A DNA stretch of 64,000 bases. Source: Paracoccus beibuensis. Its GTDB lineage: Bacteria > Pseudomonadota > Alphaproteobacteria > Rhodobacterales > Rhodobacteraceae. The notes beneath the pieces were generated by a model that was not told where the DNA came from, ran no database searches, and worked only from the letters and a program-made list of their open reading frames with translations. Position numbers and translations under genes: made by a program. Each line of letters starts with the position of its first letter. Within the stretch, counting starts at the first letter, position 1. Positions 17,150 to 25,106 of the stretch are shown piece by piece. The DNA lies in assembly GCF_026162625.1 (NCBI RefSeq), contig NZ_JAOTBD010000007.1:1-64000 (forward strand), given 5' to 3'.

Positions 17150-18100
17150 ATGATGAAGATGACGCGTCGGATGCTGATGGCGGCCGTGGCCACCGTGCCG
17201 CTGATGGCCGGCTCGGCCTGGGCCGAGGGGCTGATCACCGTGATCGTAAACGATCCAGCCAACCCCTACTGGTTCACCGAAGGCGAGGTCGCCAAGGCCA
17301 CCGCCGAGGAACTGGGCTATACCGCCAACGTGGCCGCCCATCGCGGCGACACCAATACCGAAAGCACGCTGATCGACACCGCGATCACCAACCAGTCGGT
17401 CGCGATCATCCTGGACCCGGCCAACGCCGACGGTTCGGTCGGCGCCGTCCAGAAGGCCGTCGATGCGGGCATCCCGGTGTTCCTGGTCAACGCCGAGATC
17501 AACCAGGAGGGCCTGGCCAAGGCGCAGCTGGTGTCGAACAACGCCCAGGGCGCGGCGCTTGGTGCACAGGCCTGGGTCGAGGCGATGGGCACCGAGGGCG
17601 GCAAGTACGTCGAACTATTCGGCGCACCGTCCGACAACAACGCCCAGACCCGGTCGAACGGCTACGAGACCGTGCTGAGCCAGTACCCCGAATACGAAAA
17701 GGTCGGCGAGGAAGTCGCCAACTGGGATCGTACCGAAGGCTATCAGAGCATGCAGTCGCTGTTGCAGGCGAACCCTGACATCAACGGCGTGATTTCGGGC
17801 AACGACGAGATGGCACTCGGTGCGATCGCGGCACTGAAAGAGGCGGGCCAGCTGGAGAACATCGTGGTCGGCGGCTTCGACGGCTCTCCGGACGCGGTGG
17901 ACGCGGTGAAGGCCGGAGAGATGGCCTATACTGTTCTCCAGCCCGTCGCGATCTTCAGCGAGGAGGCCGTGCGCCAGGCCGACAACTTCATCAAGACCGG
18001 CGAGACCGGTGTCGACGTCGAAAAGCAATTGTTCGATTGCCTGCTGATCACGCCCGAGAACGTCGATCAATACAGCGCGCCCTTCGTGCTGGACCAGTGA
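17150..18100 (+). CDS. eryG: Erythritol ABC importer, periplasmic binding protein (EryG-like)
   Basis: Periplasmic_binding_4/RbsB-type protein of 316 residues with a signal peptide of about 25 residues ending AGSAWA. The mature part has the family's VNDPANPYW near its start, a NAEINQEG segment and GNDEMALGAIAALKEAG near residue 225. It delivers the polyol to the permease. The start at 17150 follows GGGAGAGAG; a second Met lies three codons on. It is the last gene of the transporter operon. Confidence 0.88.
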   Translation: MMKMTRRMLMAAVATVPLMAGSAWAEGLITVIVNDPANPYWFTEGEVAKATAEELGYTANVAAHRGDTNTESTLIDTAITNQSVAIILDPANADGSVGAVQKAVDAGIPVFLVNAEINQEGLAKAQLVSNNAQGAALGAQAWVEAMGTEGGKYVELFGAPSDNNAQTRSNGYETVLSQYPEYEKVGEEVANWDRTEGYQSMQSLLQANPDINGVISGNDEMALGAIAALKEAGQLENIVVGGFDGSPDAVDAVKAGEMAYTVLQPVAIFSEEAVRQADNFIKTGETGVDVEKQLFDCLLITPENVDQYSAPFVLDQ

Positions 18101-18108
18101 CGCCGTCC

Positions 18109-18132
18109 GGGGGCGCGGGAAACCGCGTCCCC
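18109..18132 (+). terminator. Hairpin after eryG
   Basis: A 10-bp stem (GGGGGCGCGG with CCGCGTCCCC, one G-U pair) closes a GAAA tetraloop 8 nt after the eryG stop. There is no U tract, as is common in high-GC genomes. It probably ends the transporter operon. Confidence 0.6.
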
Positions 18133-19329
18133 ATCACCACCAGACACATCTGAACGAGCAGCGGTTATCGCCTGGGAAGTTCGCGTCTGAGAGCCGCACG
18201 GACCCTCGCCGGCGGGTCGCCCGGTTCCCCAATGTCTAGGGCCGCCTGCGGATCGACACCTCACGAGGGGGTTCGGAAACAGCCCGCTGTCGCCGATCGC
18301 GACCTCGAGGAGCTGGTAGAGCCCCGAGGCGACCCGCGGATGATATCGATAGTCGCGAAGCAACTCGGCCATCGCCACGCTTGACGGCCGTCCTTCGGCA
18401 CGATCACGAGCGTCAGGAGAGTGTCATTCGCAGTGATCAGCATGGAATCGTCCACCTGCGGAGCCACGGAACGGCGGCTCGGCGACCGCGTCACCGCGAC
18501 TGCCCACAGACGCATCATCGCGAAGCCAGACAACTTTGACGAGGTGCCCTGCCCGCGCGGAAACCTCTCTAGCAGCTGAAGAGTGCATCGCTATGGCGGT
18601 CATCTCATAATTCTCGGGCTGACAGGGCGCGGCGGGCACCAGCCAATTCGATCAATGCGCCGCGCAGCTGCAGCAAACTGCGGATAAGGACCGGGATCTA
18701 CGACGCCGGCGACCGATACCGACTGATGAAGTGACACCAGATCCGGTCATAAGCCTGTCTAGCGGACGATCTCGTTCCTGACGCGTCTCGTCGCGGCGGC
18801 CGCCCGGTATCATGCAGCCGCTGCCACTGCGCCCACTGGTGTGGGAGGTTGGCTAGGACTGCAGGCGCGTAATCTCGTCATGGCTCGTGCTGAACCACGG
18901 GCGCGTCACGAACTCCGACGAGGCAAGTCGCACGGCTTGAGGAAATTCTACGCGGCGGCGGGCGCAATGCGACCTCGGATGCGGCAGAACGGGCGAACCG
19001 GTCGCGGCGCCGCGGAGGGCGACCGCTTGGCTGGGGGCGCTGCTGACATACCGTGACGCCGCCGCCAAGCTGACGGCAGGGGCGTCACCGCAAATGGCGC
19101 AGGTCTTGACCATAGTGGGCGGAGGCCCGACCGACTGGTCTGGAACGAGCAGGCGCGTACGCTGCCTTGATCTTGCGCCTGATGGGACAGTCGGCCAGCT
19201 GCCGCGGCCTGACCTGTCGGCCATCGCCGGTCTCTCTCCCGCTGCGCCAGACCACAGCGAACTCTCGCGCGAGGAGAAACCTGAGCAGATGCAGACGACG
19301 CTGCCGACGCGGCATCGTCTGCGAAGGGA
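18133..19329. other. 1.2-kb stretch with no recognisable intact gene
   Basis: No frame on either strand resembles a known intact protein. On the minus strand around 18,270-18,530 two overlapping frames can be spliced into a protein-like segment (MLITANDTLLTLVIVPKDG, then AMAELLRDYRYHPRVASG), suggesting a frameshifted relic of an unidentified gene. The rest is arginine-rich noise in all frames. It separates the ery locus from the ribH-tgt housekeeping genes. Confidence 0.4.
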
Positions 19330-19800
19330 TCAGGCGGCGTCGGCCTGATCCAATGCGGCTAGCCGACCCTCGACCGCCAGCATCTGGGCCACGGCGTTGG
19401 CGGCCTCGGCGCCCTTCTTGACGAAGTGCTCGCGGTAGAAACCCGTCAGCAGCTCGGTCTCCTGATAGTTATGCGGCGTCAGCGAGACCGAGAAGCACGG
19501 CACACCGGTTTCAAGCCCCGCCTGCATCAAGCCTGACACGACGGCCTGCGCAACGAAGTCATGGCGATAGATGCCGCCGTCCACGACCAGTGCTGCGGCG
19601 ACCACGGCGTCATACTTGCCGGTCTGGGCCAGCTTCTTGGCCAGCAGCGGCATCTCGAACGCGCCAGGAACGTCCCAGCCTTCGACCTGGGCGCCGGGAA
19701 TCAGGTGGGCGGCTTCGGCCAGGAAACCGTCATGGGCGCGGTCCACGACATCGGCGTGCCAGCGGGCCTTGATGAAGGCGATACGGGGGGATTTGGTCAT
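19330..19800 (-). CDS. ribH2: 6,7-dimethyl-8-ribityllumazine synthase, type II (RibH2)
   Basis: Penultimate enzyme of riboflavin synthesis: condenses 5-amino-6-ribitylaminouracil with dihydroxybutanone phosphate. The 156 residues match the decameric RibH2 type of Brucella and rhizobia rather than icosahedral RibH1: IAFIKARWHADVVD at the N-terminus, WDVPGAFEMPLLAKKLA, VVDGGIYRHDFVAQAV with the catalytic His, and SVSLTPHNYQE. It stands alone, apart from other rib genes, directly behind an FMN riboswitch. Confidence 0.92.
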   Translation of the reverse strand: MTKSPRIAFIKARWHADVVDRAHDGFLAEAAHLIPGAQVEGWDVPGAFEMPLLAKKLAQTGKYDAVVAAALVVDGGIYRHDFVAQAVVSGLMQAGLETGVPCFSVSLTPHNYQETELLTGFYREHFVKKGAEAANAVAQMLAVEGRLAALDQADAA

Positions 19801-19878
19801 CTTTCAGGAACCTTACGATACGTTGCGTCAGGTCCCAAGGCAATCACCACGCATGGCCCCGGGACGGGCCAGGCGCGG

Positions 19879-20000
19879 TTCTCTTTCATCCGGACTATAC
19901 CGTCGGCCCCGGAGTTTCACCGGATCTGCTGACCCCTTCCACCGGAAGGGCGCTCGCGGGCTGTGACCGCCGGTGGGGAATTTCACCCCGCCCTGAGAAC
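19879..20000 (-). promoter_or_regulatory. FMN riboswitch (RFN element) controlling ribH2
   Basis: Read on the minus strand, the 5' part TTCTCAGGGCGGGGTGAAAT, the internal CCCCACCGGCGGT, the AGCCCGCGAGCG segment, the GGTGAAACTCCGG-like helix and the closing GGATGAAAGAGAAC are the conserved blocks of the FMN aptamer in the right order. About 80 nt separate it from the ribH2 start, room for an expression platform. FMN binding should lower ribH2 expression. Confidence 0.95.
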
Positions 20001-20070
20001 AGGTTCAAGATAGACCGTGCCACGACCGCCGCCAAGTGCCATGCGGCATATTTGCGCCCGGATGCGACCT

Positions 20071-21201
20071 TCAGAGCGGTTCGATGTCGCCCTTGGCCCT
20101 GTCCGCGTGGAACTCGGTCACGAAGGCGTCAAGCCGCTGGTGGGCGATCGCGTCACGCAATCCGCCCATCAGGCGTTGGTAATAGCGCAGGTTGTGCCAG
20201 GTCAGCAGCATGCCGCTGATCATCTCTCCGGCGCGGAAGACGTGGTGCAGATAGGCGCGGGAATAGCCGGTGCAGGCGGGGCAGTCGCAGGTTTCATCCA
20301 GCGGGCGCGGGTCGTCCTGGTGGCGCGCGTTCTTGATGTTGACCTGCCCGCGGGGCGTCCAGGCCTGCCCCGTGCGGCCCGACCGCGACGGCAGCACGCA
20401 ATCCATCATGTCGATGCCGCGCTGCACGGCGCCCACGATATCGTCGGGCTTGCCCACGCCCATCAGATAGCGCGGCTTGTCCTGCGGCAGGAAACCCGGC
20501 GCATAGTCCAGCACACCGAACATCGCGTCCTGCCCCTCGCCCACGGCCAGGCCGCCGACGGCGTAGCCGTCAAAGCCGATGCCGCGCAGGGCCTCGGCCG
20601 ATTCTTCGCGCAATTCGCGGGTGACGCCGCCCTGCATGATCCCGAACAAGGCGTGGCCCGGCCGGTCGCCGAAGGCGTCGCGCGACCGCTGCGCCCACCG
20701 CATCGACAGGCGCATGGAACCGGCCACTGCGTCTTCGGTCGCGGGAAGGGCAGGACATTCGTCGAAGGCCATGACGATGTCGCTGCCCAGAAGGCGCTGG
20801 ATCTCCATGCTGCGTTCCGGCGTCAGGTGGTGCTTGGAGCCGTCGACATGGCTGGAGAACGTCACGCCTTCCTCGGTCAGCTTGCGCAGGCCGGCCAGGC
20901 TCATGACCTGAAAGCCGCCGGAATCGGTCAGGATGGGCCGGTCCCAGTTCATGAAGCGGTGCAGGCCGCCCATGCGCGCCACGCGCTCGGCGCCGGGACG
21001 CAGCATCAGGTGATAGGTGTTGCCCAGCAGGATGTCGGCCCCCGTGGCGGCCACGCTTTCGGGCAGCATCGCCTTGACGGTGGCCGCCGTGCCGACCGGC
21101 ATGAAGGCCGGGGTGCGGATCTGTCCGCGCGCGGTGTCGATGACGCCGGTGCGCGCCGCGCCGTCGGTCGCTTGAAGGGTGAACTGGAAACGCGTCGTCA
21201 T
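20071..21201 (-). CDS. tgt: tRNA-guanine transglycosylase
   Basis: Exchanges the guanine at position 34 of GUN-anticodon tRNAs for preQ1 in queuosine synthesis. The 376-residue TIM-barrel protein carries [11 protein letters not shown] with the catalytic Asp near residue 93, the second Asp region [21 protein letters not shown], and the C-terminal zinc site [17 protein letters not shown] longer frame reaching 21411 was rejected; the start at 21201 gives the standard family N-terminus [14 protein letters not shown]. Confidence 0.96.
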   Translation of the reverse strand: MTTRFQFTLQATDGAARTGVIDTARGQIRTPAFMPVGTAATVKAMLPESVAATGADILLGNTYHLMLRPGAERVARMGGLHRFMNWDRPILTDSGGFQVMSLAGLRKLTEEGVTFSSHVDGSKHHLTPERSMEIQRLLGSDIVMAFDECPALPATEDAVAGSMRLSMRWAQRSRDAFGDRPGHALFGIMQGGVTRELREESAEALRGIGFDGYAVGGLAVGEGQDAMFGVLDYAPGFLPQDKPRYLMGVGKPDDIVGAVQRGIDMMDCVLPSRSGRTGQAWTPRGQVNIKNARHQDDPRPLDETCDCPACTGYSRAYLHHVFRAGEMISGMLLTWHNLRYYQRLMGGLRDAIAHQRLDAFVTEFHADRAKGDIEPL

Positions 21202-21322
21202 GCTTCTGCCTGTCTGCGGAACCGGCCGCTTGTAACGCTGCGGCGTGACGCACGCAATGCGGCCCACTGGACCGGGACGCCGCGGCACCCTATATAATCG
21301 GTCGGAATTGAAGGATGAGCCG

Positions 21323-21679
21323 ATGACCGAACCCCTGATGGAAGGCGCGCCGCTGATCGCGCCCTCGTCCACCGACCACCCGCTGTACGAATCCGTCGTC
21401 GAGGCCTGCAAGACGGTCTACGACCCCGAGATCCCGGTGAACATCTATGACCTGGGCCTGATCTACACGATCGACATCAACCCGGAAAACGAGGTCCGGG
21501 TCATCATGACGCTGACCGCCCCCGGCTGCCCCGTGGCAGGCGAGATGCCGGGCTGGGTTGCCGACGCGGTCGAACCCCTGCCCGGCGTCAAGCAGGTCGA
21601 TGTCGAGATGACCTTCCAGCCGCAATGGGGCATGGACATGATGTCGGACGAGGCACGGCTGGAACTGGGCTTCATGTAG
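21323..21679 (+). CDS. sufT: SufT/MIP18-family Fe-S cluster assembly protein (DUF59)
   Basis: A 118-residue MIP18/DUF59 protein. The core [20 protein letters not shown] and [16 protein letters not shown] segment with its conserved Cys are diagnostic. Such proteins help deliver Fe-S clusters. An AAGGATGAG site precedes the ATG at 21323; the in-frame ATG at 21245 lies in the tgt promoter region and was rejected. It is followed 57 nt later by an A-type carrier gene, which supports the assignment. Confidence 0.85.
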   Translation: MTEPLMEGAPLIAPSSTDHPLYESVVEACKTVYDPEIPVNIYDLGLIYTIDINPENEVRVIMTLTAPGCPVAGEMPGWVADAVEPLPGVKQVDVEMTFQPQWGMDMMSDEARLELGFM

Positions 21680-21736
21680 GCTTGAAGCCAGGGGGTCCGC
21701 GTCCCTATCTTGGTGTGACGTCGAAAGGAATTCGCC

Positions 21737-22108
21737 ATGTTCTCGATCCCCGGTACTGCCCCTGTGACTATCACGCCGGCGGCGGCCGCGCAGATATCGC
21801 GCTTGATGGCTGGCAAGGACGCCTACGGCCTGCGGATTGGCCTGAAGAAGGGCGGTTGCGCGGGCATGGAATACACGATGGAGCTGGCGGCCGAGCCCGC
21901 CGCCAATGACGAGGTCGTGGACAAGGACGGAGCGCGCGTGCTGATCGCGCCCATGGCGCAAATGTTCCTGTTCGGGACCGAGATCGACTATGAAACCGGC
22001 CTGCTGGAATCCGGCTTCAAGTTCCGCAATCCGAACGTCACCGACAGCTGCGGCTGCGGCGAATCCGTGCGCTTTGAGCCTCTTGAAGGCAGCCGCGCAC
22101 AAGACTGA
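21737..22108 (+). CDS. sufA: A-type Fe-S cluster carrier (SufA/IscA family)
   Basis: HesB/IscA-type carrier of 123 residues. The three cluster-binding cysteines are visible in GGCAGMEY near residue 40 and in the C-terminal SCGCGESV. Between them is GTEIDYETGLLESGFKFRNPN, close to the SufA consensus. An AAAGGAA site lies upstream. Whether it is SufA or ErpA in function is not settled by the sequence; the pairing with a sufT-like gene favours SUF-linked maturation. Confidence 0.88.
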   Translation: MFSIPGTAPVTITPAAAAQISRLMAGKDAYGLRIGLKKGGCAGMEYTMELAAEPAANDEVVDKDGARVLIAPMAQMFLFGTEIDYETGLLESGFKFRNPNVTDSCGCGESVRFEPLEGSRAQD

Positions 22109-22183
22109 CCTCATGTGAGCGTTATCGCGGTTGCCCCGCCCTGCCCCGCTGGCTAAGCCTCGGCCGTCAACGGGAGGATCAGC

Positions 22184-22921
22184 ATGGCACCGCGCAGGCT
22201 TGTGGCTGGAAACTGGAAGATGAACGGCGACCTGGCCGCGCTGGACCAGATCGAAGGTATCGCGGATGCCGCGGACGGCGCCCGTTGCGAGGTGCTGGTC
22301 TGCCCGCCGGCCCTGCTGGTGCATCAGATGGTGGCCCGCGCGGCAGGGCGCATCCGGGTCGGCGCGCAGGACTGCCACGGCAACATGTCGGGCGCCCATA
22401 CCGGCGATGTCTCGGCGCAGCAACTGCGCGATGCGGGCGCGACGCATGTGATCGTCGGCCATTCCGAACGCCGGGCCGATCACGGAGAAACCGACGCCGT
22501 CGTCCAGGCCAAGGCTGCCGCCGCCCATGCGACCGGATTGGTTGCGATCATCTGCTTGGGCGAGACAGAGGAACAGCGCGACGCCGGACGGACCTTGGAG
22601 GTCATCGCCTCGCAACTGGCAGGGTCGGTTCCCGAAGGCGCGACCGCCGCGAACACCGTCATCGCCTACGAGCCGATCTGGGCCATCGGCACCGGCCGCG
22701 TCCCCGACGCCGCACAGATCGCCGAGGTCCATCAGAAGCTGCGCAGCGACCTTGCCGCGCGCTTGTCCGACGGCGGACACGTGACGCTTCTCTACGGCGG
22801 CAGCGTCAAGGCGGGGAATGCGGCCGAAATCTTCGCAATTCCGAACGTCGACGGTGCCCTCGTGGGCGGCGCCAGCCTCAAGGCAGCAGATTTCGTGCCA
22901 ATCATCACCGCGATTTCCTGA
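22184..22921 (+). CDS. tpiA: Triose-phosphate isomerase (housekeeping)
   Basis: Interconverts dihydroxyacetone phosphate and glyceraldehyde-3-phosphate. The 245 residues keep the canonical GNWKMN, GHSERRADHGETD, catalytic Glu in AYEPIWAIGTG, and YGGSVKAGNA. The loop-6 sequence is the classical one, in contrast to the TPI paralogue at 3456-4217. It stands alone between sufA and tRNA-Arg. Confidence 0.96.
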   Translation: MAPRRLVAGNWKMNGDLAALDQIEGIADAADGARCEVLVCPPALLVHQMVARAAGRIRVGAQDCHGNMSGAHTGDVSAQQLRDAGATHVIVGHSERRADHGETDAVVQAKAAAAHATGLVAIICLGETEEQRDAGRTLEVIASQLAGSVPEGATAANTVIAYEPIWAIGTGRVPDAAQIAEVHQKLRSDLAARLSDGGHVTLLYGGSVKAGNAAEIFAIPNVDGALVGGASLKAADFVPIITAIS

Positions 22922-22991
22922 CGCGCGACACTGGTCGTGACGATTTTCACCATTGCAGAGGGTGGTCGTCCCGTTTAATCAGACCACGTCC

Positions 22992-23068
<77 letters not shown>

Positions 23069-23149
23069 GCAAATGCTAGGCTTTCTGAAATCAGAGTCCG
23101 GGAACGGCACAGCTTCCGGCACAAGATAGCCAGAATCAGCCGCCCTGCC

Positions 23150-23367
23150 CTAACCAACGATCTCGGCCACCCCGCGCAGCTTCTCGTTCGCGCAGAGCCG
23201 CCCGTCTTCTCCGCCAGCGCCGCCCGCAGCAGCTCCCCCTCAGTCTCCGGCACCCTGCCATGCCACCCCGGGCACGGCGTCAGCATCTCGGGAGGGACCG
23301 CGACGGGCACAGGTTCAGGGCCACAGCCGACCAGCACCAGAACGCAGAGTATCGCTAAGCGGCGCAT
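23150..23367 (-). pseudogene. Phage outer spanin (Rz1-like), frameshifted
   Basis: A lipoprotein signal (MRRLAILCVLVLVGCGPEP, lipobox Cys at residue 15) is followed by a proline-rich segment and ETEGELLRAALAEKT, as in Rz1-like outer spanins. The frame then runs through phage sequence into the antisense of tRNA-Arg. Adding one G to the GGG run at 23201-23203 restores a natural ending ANEKLRGVAEIVG and a stop at 23150. The gene is nested out of frame in the inner-spanin gene, the usual Rz/Rz1 layout. Frameshift by mutation or sequence error cannot be separated here. Confidence 0.65.
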
Positions 23368-23596
23368 CGGCCCCCTCCCCTTCTTGAAACTCTCGATCCA
23401 GCGCGGCGCTGTCCTCCGCGATGGCCTGCAGCCGCTTGATCGACTGGCGCTGGATCTCGGCCACGCGGGCATATTCCACCAGCTGCGCGTCGGCCGCGTC
23501 CAGCTGATCAGCCAGTCGACCCGCCCGCTGCGTCTGGAACCAGCCGAACCCGGCCAGCGACAGCAGCAGCGCGCCGGCGATGAGGTAGCGGGTCAC
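23315..23596 (-). CDS. Phage inner spanin (Rz-like)
   Basis: A 93-residue protein with a GTG start overlapping the endolysin stop by 4 nt. It has one N-terminal membrane helix (YLIAGALLLSLAGFGWF) and a charged alpha-helical periplasmic part (ADQLDAADAQLVEYARVAEI), the inner-membrane spanin pattern. With the outer spanin it would fuse inner and outer membranes at lysis. Identification is by topology and position, not by a strong sequence signature. Confidence 0.65.
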   Translation of the reverse strand: MTRYLIAGALLLSLAGFGWFQTQRAGRLADQLDAADAQLVEYARVAEIQRQSIKRLQAIAEDSAALDREFQEGEGADAPLSDTLRSGAGRLWP

Positions 23597-24068
23597 AGAT
23601 CCCTCACGCACATGACTTGGCTGGCGTTGCGGCGGTTCACCAGCCCCCGGATGCGCCGGCCGCCGGCATTCACCCACCGGTCAAGCTCGGCGCAGGCCCC
23701 GGCATAGTCCCCGGCGTTGGCCTTGCGGACCATCGTGGACCGACAGGCAGCCGCGGTGCCGACGTTGTAGCCAAGCTCGAGGATGCTGGCCTGCACGCTG
23801 ATCGGTACGGTATCCGCCACGCAGGGGTCCATCCGGCCCCAGAACTCGCCGACCTCCTGCCGCAGCAGCGCCTCGCACTCGGCGTCGGTCTTGTAGTCGC
23901 CCAGCCTCACGCCCTCGGCGCTGCCGTAGCAGATGGTGGGCCGGTCGCCGGGGTCGGGATATAGGCGTAGTTGCGCTTGCCCTCCCATCCGGCGATGAAA
24001 GGCGTGGCCAGGGCGATGACGGCGGCCGCGCCGGCTGCGACGCCTTTCGTGGTGCGCTTGCTGCACAT
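23593..24068 (-). pseudogene. Phage SAR endolysin (GH24 lysozyme), frameshifted
   Basis: The first frame gives MCSKRTTKGVAAGAAAVIAL, a signal-arrest-release-type helix, then GWEGKR with the catalytic Glu. Then the frame fails. The second frame continues with DPGDRPTICYGSAEGV, the GH24 core, and ends at 23593 with MCVRDL. One C added to the GGG/CCC run at 23956-23958 joins them into a lysozyme of about 158 residues. It follows the holin-like gene by 2 nt. As written, the enzyme is truncated after about 35 residues. Confidence 0.75.
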
Positions 24069-24070
24069 GG

Positions 24071-24340
24071 TCACTCCTCCAGATCGCGCTGCGCCCAGAG
24101 GCGCGCGACAAGGGCGGCAGCCGTGGCGACGGCCGATGCCGCGGCGAAGGTGCCGGGGGAGAGGCCGAGAGCCTGCGCGTCGGTCAGGGCAAGCCCCACC
24201 TCGATGGCGGACAGCACGGCGGCCAGCCCCATGAAGCGCACGCTCCACGCGCGGCGCAGGATCTTGGTCCAGTTGGCAAGGAGGACGGTGTCGCGGTCCT
24301 CGGGGGTTTCGGGTGTCTGCTCAGTCATCTCGTCCTCCAA
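24071..24340 (-). CDS. Putative phage holin
   Basis: An 89-residue protein with two hydrophobic segments (VRFMGLAAVLSAIEVGLAL and AAASAVATAAALVARLWA) and charged ends, directly upstream of the endolysin gene. Such size, topology and position fit a class II holin that would trigger lysis. A start at 24328 (MTEQTPET) is equally likely. No diagnostic motif was recognised. Confidence 0.55.
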   Translation of the reverse strand: MEDEMTEQTPETPEDRDTVLLANWTKILRRAWSVRFMGLAAVLSAIEVGLALTDAQALGLSPGTFAAASAVATAAALVARLWAQRDLEE

Positions 24341-24351
24341 TCGCTGATGGT

Positions 24352-24687
24352 TCAGTCATGGCGCCGCCCGCCCTGGATGATGCCCACCATCATCGCCAGG
24401 TCGCGCTTGATGCTCTCGCGGTCCCGCTCCCCATCCGCGTGCATCTGCTCGTGGCGGGCGGCCTGCGCGTCCTGCTTGCGGCCCAGAGCCTCGACCGACG
24501 TCTGCACGTTCCGGAGCGTCCCCATGATCTCGTCGTGACTGGCGTCGCGTAGCGCTGCGGCGGGTGTCGCGCGGCGGGCGGTCATGTATATCTGGATGCA
24601 GTAGAGCCCGACGAAGGCGACCAATCCCCAGATGCCGAACTGCTTTGTATGCTCGTCGAAAAACTTGATTACAGAGGGATCGAGCAT
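24352..24687 (-). CDS. Prophage single-pass membrane protein with coiled-coil tail
   Basis: A 111-residue protein with one N-terminal membrane helix (FGIWGLVAFVGLYCIQIYM) and a polar, heptad-like C-terminal half rich in Asp, Glu, Arg and His (TLRNVQTSVEALGRKQDA onward). It starts inside the upstream gene's end (18-nt overlap) and precedes the holin gene. It could be a lysis accessory or anti-holin; no family was recognised. Confidence 0.5.
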   Translation of the reverse strand: MLDPSVIKFFDEHTKQFGIWGLVAFVGLYCIQIYMTARRATPAAALRDASHDEIMGTLRNVQTSVEALGRKQDAQAARHEQMHADGERDRESIKRDLAMMVGIIQGGRRHD

Positions 24688-25106
24688 CGGTCATCCGCTC
24701 CGGCCCTTCGGCAGCCAACAATCTCAAAGATGATCAGCACCGTGAAAAACACTGGGAGAAGACCGGGGGCGCTCGTGGGTGATAGCCATGTCACATAGGC
24801 CAGGCCCGTGAAGATCACCGCCCCGACCAAGCAGCAGAACCCGCGCCACTGGGGGGTCCGCTTCCATCTGCCGTTGACGATGAGCGCGGCAATATGAACG
24901 ACACCGAAGAAAAGCAGCACTAGGGCGAGGGCAAATTCGCTGACGCCCATCTCCTGAAGGCCCGCATACGTAGCCAGGTTCAGCGTATCCTTTGGTCGAG
25001 CCAACTGGATCGCGGCTCCGATCTTGAGCGCAGACGTCAACCACTCCGTGCCGCGCCCATCGTGGTCGATCATCTCCATGATGCGAAGAGTCGGGTTTCG
25101 TCTCAT
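24669..25106 (-). CDS. Prophage membrane protein of unknown function
   Basis: A 145-residue protein with a soluble N-terminal part (MRRNPTLRIMEMIDHDGRGT) and about three hydrophobic helices (ALALVLLFFGVVHIAALIV, FCCLVGAVIFTGLAYVTW, LLPVFFTVLIIFEIVG). Its ATG overlaps the tail-spike stop by 4 nt and its end overlaps the next gene. It probably belongs to the lysis or tail module; a longer frame reaching 25919 is an antisense-like shadow over the spike gene. Confidence 0.5.
   Translation of the reverse strand: MRRNPTLRIMEMIDHDGRGTEWLTSALKIGAAIQLARPKDTLNLATYAGLQEMGVSEFALALVLLFFGVVHIAALIVNGRWKRTPQWRGFCCLVGAVIFTGLAYVTWLSPTSAPGLLPVFFTVLIIFEIVGCRRAGADDRCSIPL

Noticed and set aside
18853..19315. Minus-strand frames of 76-123 residues before ribH2
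   Set aside because: Arginine/serine-rich composition, no start signals and no family resemblance.
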